Both the position numbers and the translations under genes were made by a program. Below the pieces are notes generated by a model. That model was not told the DNA's origin, searched no databases, and saw only the letters and a list, made by a program, of their open reading frames with translations. A stretch of 5,521 bases of DNA from Flavobacteriales bacterium (GTDB lineage: Bacteria; Bacteroidota; Bacteroidia; Flavobacteriales; Flavobacteriaceae), in contig JAMONI010000347.1 of assembly GCA_027065935.1 (NCBI GenBank), positions 1 through 5,521 on the forward strand. Reading direction: 5' to 3'. Shown here piece by piece: positions 1-5,521 of this stretch; within the stretch, counting starts at the first letter, position 1, and each line of letters starts with the position of its first letter.

Positions 1-622
1 CACTGTCATACCCGGCCGAAGGCCACAGTTTTTCTTCAAATTGTTTGGCGCCGAATCGTTGAATGATGATTTCGGGAATAAAGGGCAAAAGTTTTCTTGT
101 GGTCCGGTTTTGTTCGAGAAGCAAGTCGTTGGGCGGAAAGGTATTGCCGAACACGGCTTTTTCAATTCGCCCGGGCATGGTTTTGACCAAATATTGTGCG
201 ATGTAGCCGCCCATGGAAGTGCCCACCACCAAAAAACGCCCTGTCTTTTCTTCGTTCAAAAGGGCTTCGATACCTTTACGGGCATCTTCCAAATTGTCGA
301 TTTGGGCGGGGAGGGTAAAGCTGATGATTTTGTAGCGGTTTTCCAATGTTTCTATTTGGCGCCACCACAAGTCGTATGCGCCGCCCATACCGTGGATAAA
401 GAGTACGGTCCTGTTGCCGTTACCGGCTACCGTATATTTCCATTCGATACCGTCAACGTGGAGGGTTTTTACGGGTTTTTGATAAAAGGCGCGCAAGCTA
501 CGCGATACCCGGTCGTCTTTGCCGTAGATTTCAAAAAAATTCTGCCGGCGGGCCGGAAAGAGGTATAAAACCGCAATGGCCGTAATCCCAACGGCAAGCC
601 ATAATAGGGTGCGTTTTTTCAT
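1..622 (-). CDS. Membrane-anchored alpha/beta hydrolase, C-terminus cut off by window edge
   Basis: The ATG is at 622 and 207 codons are visible before the left edge. Residues 1-4 are MKKR, followed by a hydrophobic segment at about 6-22 with no lipobox Cys. This looks like an uncleaved signal anchor, and the positive N-terminus suggests the catalytic domain faces the periplasm. The fold is shown by an oxyanion-loop motif HGMGG (77-81) after a beta strand (VLFI) and by the nucleophile elbow GTSMGG (134-139), with Ser136 as predicted nucleophile. The acid and His of the triad should lie beyond the edge. The stretch from HGMGG through the nucleophile elbow to the following NTFPPND resembles, from memory, the maspardin (SPG21) branch of the superfamily, but this is weak. 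The substrate cannot be told. A 211-nt gap separates it from pdxH, so it may have its own promoter. The hydrolase fold is certain enough; the specific function is unknown. Confidence 0.88.
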   Translation of the reverse strand, partial: MKKRTLLWLAVGITAIAVLYLFPARRQNFFEIYGKDDRVSRSLRAFYQKPVKTLHVDGIEWKYTVAGNGNRTVLFIHGMGGAYDLWWRQIETLENRYKIISFTLPAQIDNLEDARKGIEALLNEEKTGRFLVVGTSMGGYIAQYLVKTMPGRIEKAVFGNTFPPNDLLLEQNRTTRKLLPFIPEIIIQRFGAKQFEEKLWPSAGYDS

Positions 623-833
623 GGGGTACAGGGGTTTGGAGGGTTCGGGTAATTTTAGTCACGGTTCGGGGCTATTTTTCGGCCAATTTTAAGCAATTTT
701 CATTAAATAACCGTTAACCTGTTTTAAGAACGCAAAATGAGTATTTTTTTTTGGTCCGAGAGAAACAATAAATTGTTGACCGTGAAGTAATGCGGTCGGG
801 ACGTGTGTGGAAGTTTTCCGGGCCGAGTTCCGG
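623..833. other. Non-coding gap between pdxH and the hydrolase gene
   Basis: No credible gene is seen here. On the minus strand the region contains a run of nine A (744-752 on the plus strand as T). It also has a -7-like TCATTTTG (733-740) that differs from TAnnTTTG at one base and lacks a well-spaced TTG upstream. A short inverted repeat, AACAAT-AA-ATTGTT, lies at 764-777. No stem followed by a T run on the minus strand is visible, so no intrinsic terminator for pdxH can be supported. The hydrolase promoter probably lies here but I cannot place it. Confidence 0.6.
764..777. repeat. Short inverted repeat, AACAAT-N2-ATTGTT
   Basis: There are two perfect 6-bp arms around a 2-bp A/T spacer, 57 nt past the pdxH stop and 142 nt before the hydrolase ATG. 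The near-palindrome is of operator-like size, but it is A/T-rich and short enough to arise by chance. No regulator is known for it. Confidence 0.3.
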
Positions 834-1493
834 TCAACTACCGAGCAAGATGATATTCCAAGTGAGGTCTGTCTGCAACTCATACAATATGCGGTGGTGC
901 AAACGGTTGGGACGGCCTTGCCAAAATTCCATTTGTTGCGGTTTTACGATATAACCGCCCCAAAAAGGCGGACGCGGAACGGGCTTTTCTTTGAATTTTC
1001 TTTCCGTTTCGCGGTACCGTTCTTCCAAGGCTTCAAATGAAGGAACCGGTTGGCTTTGGGGGGATGCCCATGCGGCCAATTGACTTCCGCGCGGCCGGCT
1101 TTCAAAATATCCGTCCGACAGGTTTTCCGGTATTTTTTCGGCCACGCCTTTGATAATGACTTGGCGTTCCAATACGGGCCAGTGAAAATGAAGCGTTACC
1201 TGTGGATTGACTTCAATGTCTTTTCCTTTGTTGCTTTCGTAGTTCGTATAAAAAATAAAACCGTCCCATTGAAATTTTTTCAACAGCACGGTGCGCAATC
1301 CGGGAAATCCGTCCCGTCCTATGGTGCCCAACTGCATAGCGTTCACTTCCACACAATTTTCGTTTTTTTCGGCTTCATAAAACCAATCTCTAAACAGTTC
1401 CATGGGGTTTTCGGGCAGTTCTTTGTCGTTGAGCCTGAATCTGCCGTATTGTCGCCGATAGTTACTTAAATCTTTTTCGGGTTTACGAGCCAT
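834..1493 (-). CDS. pdxH: Pyridoxamine/pyridoxine 5'-phosphate oxidase
   Basis: This cytosolic FMN enzyme oxidises pyridoxamine or pyridoxine 5'-phosphate to pyridoxal 5'-phosphate using O2, the last step of B6 salvage and of DXP-dependent PLP synthesis. The 219-residue length is the normal family size. Family motifs are present in order: RTVLLK (67-72) and FYTNYESNKG (81-90) in the FMN-binding split-barrel; the SRPRGSQLAAWAS block (132-144, usually SRPxxSQIGAW); and FWQGRPNRLHHR (190-201). The last corresponds to the E. coli FWQGGxxRLHDR segment, whose Arg and His contact substrate. His200 in place of the usual Asp in RLHDR is a minor variation. The C-terminal residues (TWNIILLGS) align with the usual short W-x-I-x-x-L end, although Pro is replaced. 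The ATG at 1493 is only 4 nt after the rnz stop, with an A/T-rich leader and no Shine-Dalgarno sequence, so translation is probably coupled to rnz. It is the last gene of the predicted phoH-to-pdxH operon. Confidence 0.96.
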   Translation of the reverse strand: MARKPEKDLSNYRRQYGRFRLNDKELPENPMELFRDWFYEAEKNENCVEVNAMQLGTIGRDGFPGLRTVLLKKFQWDGFIFYTNYESNKGKDIEVNPQVTLHFHWPVLERQVIIKGVAEKIPENLSDGYFESRPRGSQLAAWASPQSQPVPSFEALEERYRETERKFKEKPVPRPPFWGGYIVKPQQMEFWQGRPNRLHHRILYELQTDLTWNIILLGS

Positions 1494-1497
1494 GATG

Positions 1498-2406
1498 TTA
1501 AAAAATTACGCTTTTTCCTTCATAAGCCAATTCCGTTTGCGGAAACACACTCCGGGCTTCTTCGAGCAAAAGGTTCAAGTCACGATAACGCGACGAAAAA
1601 TGCCCGATAACGAGTTTTCCTACCCTTGCCGTCCGGGCTATTTCGGCCGCTTGCCGGGCGGTACTGTGAAAGGTCATTTGCGCCAAATCCTTATCGGTAT
1701 GTGCAAAGGTGGCTTCGTGATACAGCACATCGGCTTCTTCGATATAAGGTATGATTTCGGGCAAATAAGCCGTGTCGGAACAGTAGGCGTATTTGCGCGG
1801 GCGAGGTGGCGGAAGGGTGAGTTCTTCGTTAGGAATTACCTTACCGTCATCGGTTACGAAATCTTTGCCTGCTTTAAGATTGTTATAAGCCCATATGCCT
1901 ATTTCGGGATGATTTTTAATGGCGTCCATGTTCAGTTTGCGCGGTTCAGGCTTTTCCGATATGAGAAATCCGTGTGTTGTGATGCGGTGTTTGAGCGGAA
2001 ATGCGTGAACGGTAAACTTATCGTTATCCGATATCAATTGCAAACCTTCTCCGGAAACGGGATGAAAATGGAGCGGATAGGTCAGTTCCACTTGGGTGAA
2101 CTTGAATACTTGCCCAAGCAGTTCGTTCAGTTCGGGAGGGCCGTAGAGGTGCATTTCGGTTTGCCGGTTTAAAAGTCGGAGGGTGGAAAGAAATCCGAAA
2201 AGACCGTAAACGTGGTCGCCGTGCAGATGCGAAATGAAAATATTTTTGATACGTCCGAATTTGATACCGAACCGTCGTAATTGTGTTTGCATGCCTTCAC
2301 CGGCATCGATAACAAGCCATTGGTTTTTGACCAACAGGGCTTGAGACGTAGGGTATTCGTCCGGTTTGGGCGTAGCGGAATGGCATCCCAAAATACGCAG
2401 TTCCAT
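1498..2406 (-). CDS. rnz: Ribonuclease Z (tRNA 3'-processing endonuclease)
   Basis: This is a zinc-dependent metallo-beta-lactamase-fold nuclease that cuts pre-tRNA 3' trailers. The protein is 302 residues, the normal size for the short bacterial RNase Z. Visible residues are the N-terminal strand LRILGCHSATP (3-13) and the metal motif HLHGDH (60-65: His60, His62, Asp64, His65). Further metal ligands are His140 (LKH), Asp211 (CSDT) and His269 (GHFSSRY). The conserved HSTA (247-250) is also present. The section at about 155-200, with GIWAYNNLKAGKDF, sits where the tRNA-elbow-binding flexible arm is found. I chose the ATG at 2406 rather than an in-frame TTG at 2448. The ATG puts the family N-terminus at residue 2, has only a 4-nt gap from the preceding small gene, and avoids an overlap of about 38 nt with it. 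It is followed 4 nt later by pdxH. Confidence 0.96.
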   Translation of the reverse strand: MELRILGCHSATPKPDEYPTSQALLVKNQWLVIDAGEGMQTQLRRFGIKFGRIKNIFISHLHGDHVYGLFGFLSTLRLLNRQTEMHLYGPPELNELLGQVFKFTQVELTYPLHFHPVSGEGLQLISDNDKFTVHAFPLKHRITTHGFLISEKPEPRKLNMDAIKNHPEIGIWAYNNLKAGKDFVTDDGKVIPNEELTLPPPRPRKYAYCSDTAYLPEIIPYIEEADVLYHEATFAHTDKDLAQMTFHSTARQAAEIARTARVGKLVIGHFSSRYRDLNLLLEEARSVFPQTELAYEGKSVIF

Positions 2407-2410
2407 CGGC

Positions 2411-2587
2411 TTATCCGTATAGATTATAAAGGATAACCACCACGACAACGAACAATACCAAGAGGAAAACCGCCGTTCGTTTCATTAAATTTTCCTGATG
2501 TTTGAGCCGTTTGTTGAGATTTTCCAGGATTTTTTCTTGCACGTGCGTGAGTTGTTCGAGGTTTTCCAAACGTTTTTCCAAACTCAT
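2411..2587 (-). CDS. Small coiled-coil protein with C-terminal membrane segment, unknown function
   Basis: This is a 58-residue gene from an ATG at 2587 to TAA at 2411-2413. Residues 1-37 are strongly charged, with Leu, Val or Ile at heptad-like spacing (Leu3, Leu7, Leu10, Leu13 and Leu21, Leu24, Leu28). This suggests an amphipathic helix or short coiled coil. It ends in Lys36-Arg37, followed by a membrane helix at about 39-54 (FLLVLFVVVVVILY) and a four-residue tail (NLYG). With the positive charges before the helix, the likely topology is N-terminus in the cytoplasm, tail outside, like a tail-anchored protein. It begins 50 nt after phoH and its stop is 4 nt before the rnz ATG, a spacing that argues for real co-translation with rnz. 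I do not recognise a family. The charged-then-hydrophobic composition is unlike a random reading frame. The function is unknown; a membrane tether or oligomerising partner is only a guess. Confidence 0.75.
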   Translation of the reverse strand: MSLEKRLENLEQLTHVQEKILENLNKRLKHQENLMKRTAVFLLVLFVVVVVILYNLYG

Positions 2588-2637
2588 AAGGGTAATTTTT
2601 GTTTCACCTAAAGATACGCAAATATTTCGAGCGGGAA

Positions 2638-3582
2638 TTATTTTTCGGTTATTTTATACACGTCGATGATTTTTTTGACCAAAGGATGCCGGACCACGTC
2701 ATGGTCGGAAAGGCGGATGATGTCCACCCCGTCGATATCTTTGAGCAATTTCAAGGCTTCTGCCAGTCCCGATTTTTGATGGCGTATCAAGTCGGTTTGG
2801 GAAGGGTCGCCGGTGATGATGAATTTGGCATTGATTCCCATACGTGTGAGAAACATTTTCATTTGGCTTCGGGTGGCGTTTTGGGCTTCGTCCAGGATGA
2901 CAAATGCGTTGTCGAGGGTGCGTCCGCGCATAAAAGCCAGCGGGGCTATTTGGATAATGTTCCGTTCGAGGTATTCCTGTAACTTACCGGAAGGTATCAT
3001 GTCGAACAGGGCATCGTAGAGCGGTTGCATGTAAGGGTCGAGTTTTTCTTTCATATCGCCGGGAAGAAACCCGAGATGTTCGCCGGCTTCCACGGCGGGT
3101 CGTGTGAGGATAATGCGCTTTACCTCTTTGTTTTTCAAAGCGCGCACGGCCAATGCCACACTGATGTAGGTTTTTCCCGTTCCCGCCGGTCCGGTGACGA
3201 ACACCATGTCGTTTTTCTTGACGGATTCCACGATTTTGTGCTGGTTGGGAGTGCGGGGTTTGATAATACGACCGCCTACGCCATAGACTACCACTTCGTC
3301 GTCTTGCATGAATTTACGGAAATCCGTTTCGTCCGACAGGATGATTTTTTCTATGGTTTCGGCATCGACGGCATTAAACCGGTCGAGATATTCCAGGATA
3401 AGATTGAGCTTGCGTTCAAATTCATCGAGACTTTCTTCCGCGCCGGTGATTTTCAACATGTTCCCCCGGCTTACGATTTTTACTTTGGGAAAAAATTTCC
3501 GCAATACTTTCAGGTTTTCGTCTTGATGTCCCAGCAGGTCGGCAATGTTGCCGCCCAGGATTTCCAAAATTCTTTCACTCAA
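2638..3582 (-). CDS. phoH: PhoH-family ATPase (YbeZ-like), TTG start
   Basis: This is a cytoplasmic P-loop NTPase of the PhoH/YbeZ family, linked to RNA metabolism and, in many bacteria, to the rRNA nuclease YbeY. At 314 residues it is close to the usual length. The N-terminal part (about 31-60, FPKVKIVSRGNMLKITG onwards) is the small KH-like domain. The helicase-like core has Walker A GPAGTGKT (131-138), a RPAVEAGEHLGFLPGD block (161-176), a QIAPLAFMRGRTLDNAF block (211-227), Walker B VILDEAQN (228-235; Asp231, Glu232) and GDPSQTDL (258-265). All are intact. No ATG exists in frame between the upstream stop (TAG, ending 21 nt before the minus-strand -7 box is passed) and this point; the first plausible start is TTG at 3582, giving the N-terminus MSERILEI, which fits family proteins. 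An out-of-frame ATG at 3602 opens only a 7-residue reading frame that overlaps the TTG (see findings). It heads the predicted phoH-small gene-rnz-pdxH operon. Confidence 0.95.
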   Translation of the reverse strand: MSERILEILGGNIADLLGHQDENLKVLRKFFPKVKIVSRGNMLKITGAEESLDEFERKLNLILEYLDRFNAVDAETIEKIILSDETDFRKFMQDDEVVVYGVGGRIIKPRTPNQHKIVESVKKNDMVFVTGPAGTGKTYISVALAVRALKNKEVKRIILTRPAVEAGEHLGFLPGDMKEKLDPYMQPLYDALFDMIPSGKLQEYLERNIIQIAPLAFMRGRTLDNAFVILDEAQNATRSQMKMFLTRMGINAKFIITGDPSQTDLIRHQKSGLAEALKLLKDIDGVDIIRLSDHDVVRHPLVKKIIDVYKITEK

Positions 3583-3615
3583 TAGTTCTTGTTTTTTGTC
3601 ATGTGTTTTGTGCTA

Positions 3616-3645
3616 CAAAATTAGGATTTATTTCATTATTCGTAA
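3616..3645 (-). promoter_or_regulatory. Bacteroidota-type promoter for phoH operon
   Basis: On the minus strand TAATTTTG (3623 to 3616) matches the Bacteroidota -7 consensus TAnnTTTG exactly. TTA at 3645-3643 occupies the -33 position with a 19-nt spacer, where the consensus is TTG, so that half is imperfect. Initiation would be expected several bases downstream, at about 3609. This leaves a leader of roughly 25 nt to the TTG start of phoH. The position in the only gap between the ATPase gene and phoH supports the call. No terminator hairpin for the ATPase gene is seen here, so read-through is also possible. Confidence 0.5.
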
Positions 3646-3665
3646 CGTCATTTCCCCAACCGTGT

Positions 3666-5521
3666 TTAAGCGTTCAATTTCCGGCTTATCCAATGCGTCA
3701 GCAAAGTAACGAACACGACAATGGAAATGGAACTCAACGGCATTAAGATAGCGGCCACAAGCGGGGTTAAGCGATTGGTTACGGCAAAGCTCAACCCCAC
3801 GATGTTGTAAACGAATGCCAATGCGAAAGCGGCGTAGATAATTTGTTTGGTTTGTAAGGAAATTTTCAAAAACCGGTCTAACAGGGGTAATTTTTCGGCC
3901 TTGATGATACCATCACTGGAGGGCGTGAAGACATTGGTATCTTCGGCAACGGCTATGCCTACGTCGGCTTGCTTAAGGGCGCCGGCATCATTTAATCCGT
4001 CACCGAGCATCATAACTTCGATACCTTGTTGTTGGAGTTGTTCTATAAAATCGGTTTTGTCGTGTACGGATTGATTGAATCGCATTTCCACTTCGGGAGG
4101 TAAAATATTTTTCAGTGCGGGTTTTTCACTTTCGTTGTCTCCCGAAAGAATAAACAATTTGTATTTTTCGGATAACCGGAAAAATAATTCGTTGATTCCG
4201 TTGCGGTATTTTCCTTGAAAGACAAAGACGCCTTTTATCCGGTTGTCTATTGAAAAATACACCGAAGTTTGAGGCTTTTTATCCCGGCCGCTTCCTGCCC
4301 AAGCATAACTTCCGAGCTTATAGGTTTGATTGTTGTAATATGCCAAAATTCCTTTGGCGGGAATTTCTTGCACATGTTCCAATTCCACAGGCGGAATGTT
4401 GTCCAAATGATTGTAAATCAGCCTGCTCAACGGGTGGTTGGAAATTTTGACCATAGCTTTGATAATGGCTTTTTCATCATCGCGCAGCGCCTCCCCTTCA
4501 TACGCAACGCTAAATTTTTCCTGCACGGTTAAGGTGCCGGTTTTGTCAAAGACTATGGCTTTGATTCTCGACATTTCTTCGATTACGGCGTCGTTTTTCA
4601 AGTAGAACCGGTGATGGCCGAATTTTCGTAAAATATTTCCGAAAGCAAAGGGTGCCGCAAGTGCCAAAGCGCAGGGGCAAGCGATAATCAGAACGGCCGA
4701 AGCCACCCATACGGCCGTAGCCGGGCTATCCGTCCACCACCAGTAAAGCGCCGATATCAACGCGATGCTAAGAATGACTACGGTAAAGTAACGGCTGATT
4801 TGATCGGTGAGGTTGTTGATGCGGCTTCGATTATTGTCTTTAAAAATTTCTCTTGACCAAAGCCGGGTCAAATAGCTGTTGTCCACGGTTTTTTCCGCTT
4901 CGATTTCGATAAAATTTCCCGTTTGTTTTCCGCCGGCCAGAAGTTTTTCGCCGGGTACTTTTTCCACCGGGGTGGATTCGCCCGTCACAAAGCTGTAATC
5001 GATAAAAGCGTTATTCCTTTTGAGGATACCGTCCACCGGAATGATTTCATTGTTACGGATAAGTAGCCTGTCGCCGGGTTGAATGTCTTTGATTTCGATG
5101 ATTTCTTCGCCTTTCCGCGTGATTTTGGTCACCGCTACGGGAAAATAGGACTTATAATCCCGTTCGAAGGAAAGAAAATCGTAAGTTTTTTGTTGGAAAT
5201 ATTTTCCGATAAGCAAGAAAAAGACCAATCCGGTCAGACTGTCGAAAAATCCTTGTCCGGTGCCGGTAATAATCTCGTATGTGCTTCGTAAAAACAATAC
5301 GGTGATTCCCAATGCGATAAGAATATCCACATTAGCAATTTTATTAGCGATGCCCTTCCATGCCGAGACAAAATAATCCCGTGCCGAATAGAACACTACG
5401 GGAACGGAAAGCGCAAAAGCAATCCAGCGGAAAACCGGCGCAAAATGTTCGATCCAAAATCCTTCGCCCTGTGCATATTCGGGTATGGCCAAAAGCATGA
5501 TGTTGCCGAAGGCAAAGCCGG
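3666..5521 (-). CDS. ccoI: Copper-type P1B ATPase, CcoI/FixI class, N-terminus outside window
   Basis: An inner-membrane heavy-metal ATPase; the CcoI/FixI class supplies copper for cbb3-type cytochrome oxidase assembly. The frame is open to the right edge (617 residues visible), so the ATG at 5498 is internal and the N-terminal metal-binding region lies outside. Numbering from that Met: membrane segments at about 20-39, 57-76, 83-103, 237-255, 262-287, 553-573 and 579-600, plus the end of one more at the edge. The actuator motif is TGES (172-175). The transport motif CPCALALAAP (274-283) has the CPCALALA form typical of CcoI/FixI rather than the CPCALGLATP of CopA. The phosphorylation site is DKTGTLT (Asp318), followed by SNHPLS (353-358, with the P1B HP pair) and the hinge GDGLNDAGALKQADVGIA (499-516). 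Tyr564-Asn565 and MPLSS (586-590) match the copper-site residues of the last two helices. It ends 83 nt before phoH. The class call rests on motif resemblance; a general copper exporter is the alternative. Confidence 0.92.
   Translation of the reverse strand, partial: GFAFGNIMLLAIPEYAQGEGFWIEHFAPVFRWIAFALSVPVVFYSARDYFVSAWKGIANKIANVDILIALGITVLFLRSTYEIITGTGQGFFDSLTGLVFFLLIGKYFQQKTYDFLSFERDYKSYFPVAVTKITRKGEEIIEIKDIQPGDRLLIRNNEIIPVDGILKRNNAFIDYSFVTGESTPVEKVPGEKLLAGGKQTGNFIEIEAEKTVDNSYLTRLWSREIFKDNNRSRINNLTDQISRYFTVVILSIALISALYWWWTDSPATAVWVASAVLIIACPCALALAAPFAFGNILRKFGHHRFYLKNDAVIEEMSRIKAIVFDKTGTLTVQEKFSVAYEGEALRDDEKAIIKAMVKISNHPLSRLIYNHLDNIPPVELEHVQEIPAKGILAYYNNQTYKLGSYAWAGSGRDKKPQTSVYFSIDNRIKGVFVFQGKYRNGINELFFRLSEKYKLFILSGDNESEKPALKNILPPEVEMRFNQSVHDKTDFIEQLQQQGIEVMMLGDGLNDAGALKQADVGIAVAEDTNVFTPSSDGIIKAEKLPLLDRFLKISLQTKQIIYAAFALAFVYNIVGLSFAVTNRLTPLVAAILMPLSSISIVVFVTLLTHWISRKLNA

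Noticed and set aside
41..568. A 175-codon open frame on the plus strand
   Set aside because: It is antisense to the alpha/beta hydrolase, which has clear motifs and a proper start. This frame shows no domain features.
733..768. Possible promoter for the hydrolase (TCATTTTG with an upstream TTG on the minus strand)
   Set aside because: The -7 element has a mismatch at an important base and the nearest TTG is about 25 nt away instead of 19-20.
689..883. A 64-codon minus-strand frame running from the end of pdxH into the gap
   Set aside because: It overlaps the last 50 nt of pdxH in another frame. Its composition shows no domain, signal or membrane segment.
1492..2172. A 226-codon open frame on the plus strand
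   Set aside because: It lies entirely antisense to rnz, whose catalytic motifs are complete. The translation shows no recognisable domain and the frame is explained by codon bias of the real gene.
2407..2448. A 14-codon N-terminal extension of RNase Z starting at TTG 2448
   Set aside because: It begins with TTG, adds sequence not expected before the family N-terminus (LRILGCHSATP), and would overlap the end of the 58-residue gene. The ATG at 2406 is the better start.
2609..2638. Possible promoter before the 58-residue gene (TATCTTTA on the minus strand, 22 nt before its ATG)
   Set aside because: The -7 element lacks the final G and the -33 position reads ATT, not TTG. With only 50 nt after phoH, co-transcription is simpler.
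3025..3585. A 186-codon open frame on the plus strand
   Set aside because: It is antisense to phoH, whose Walker A, Walker B and other family blocks are intact in the minus-strand frame.

Overview
The window looks like ordinary chromosomal DNA from a member of the Bacteroidota. Three observations support this. Ribosome-binding sites of the Shine-Dalgarno type are absent and leaders are A/T-rich. There is a good TAnnTTTG-type -7 promoter element, the form used by the Bacteroidota primary sigma factor. The PhoH, RNase Z and CcoI-like proteins also read like Bacteroidota versions of their families (family recollection, no search run). By eye, G+C is a little under half. I cannot name a genus.

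All six genes lie on the minus strand, so transcription runs from high to low coordinates. At the right edge is a copper-type P1B ATPase of the CcoI/FixI class (3666-5521), whose N-terminus lies outside the window. An 83-nt gap with a promoter follows. Then come phoH (2638-3582), a 58-residue coiled-coil/membrane protein gene (2411-2587), the tRNA 3'-end nuclease gene rnz (1498-2406) and the pyridoxamine-phosphate oxidase gene pdxH (834-1493). The last three are very tightly spaced, with 4-nt gaps on both sides of rnz, so phoH to pdxH is probably one transcript. After a 211-nt non-coding gap comes a membrane-anchored alpha/beta hydrolase (1-622), whose C-terminus is cut off by the left edge.

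Functionally this is mostly housekeeping: RNA metabolism (PhoH, RNase Z), vitamin B6 cofactor supply (PdxH) and copper delivery for respiratory oxidase assembly (CcoI-like). I found no mobile element, CRISPR array, RNA gene or defence-like cassette, and no strong sign of a new system. The points most worth a second look are the overlooked 58-residue gene coupled to rnz, the odd start region of phoH (a TTG start, or a one-base shortfall in an A run), and the absence of ccoS immediately after the CcoI-like gene.
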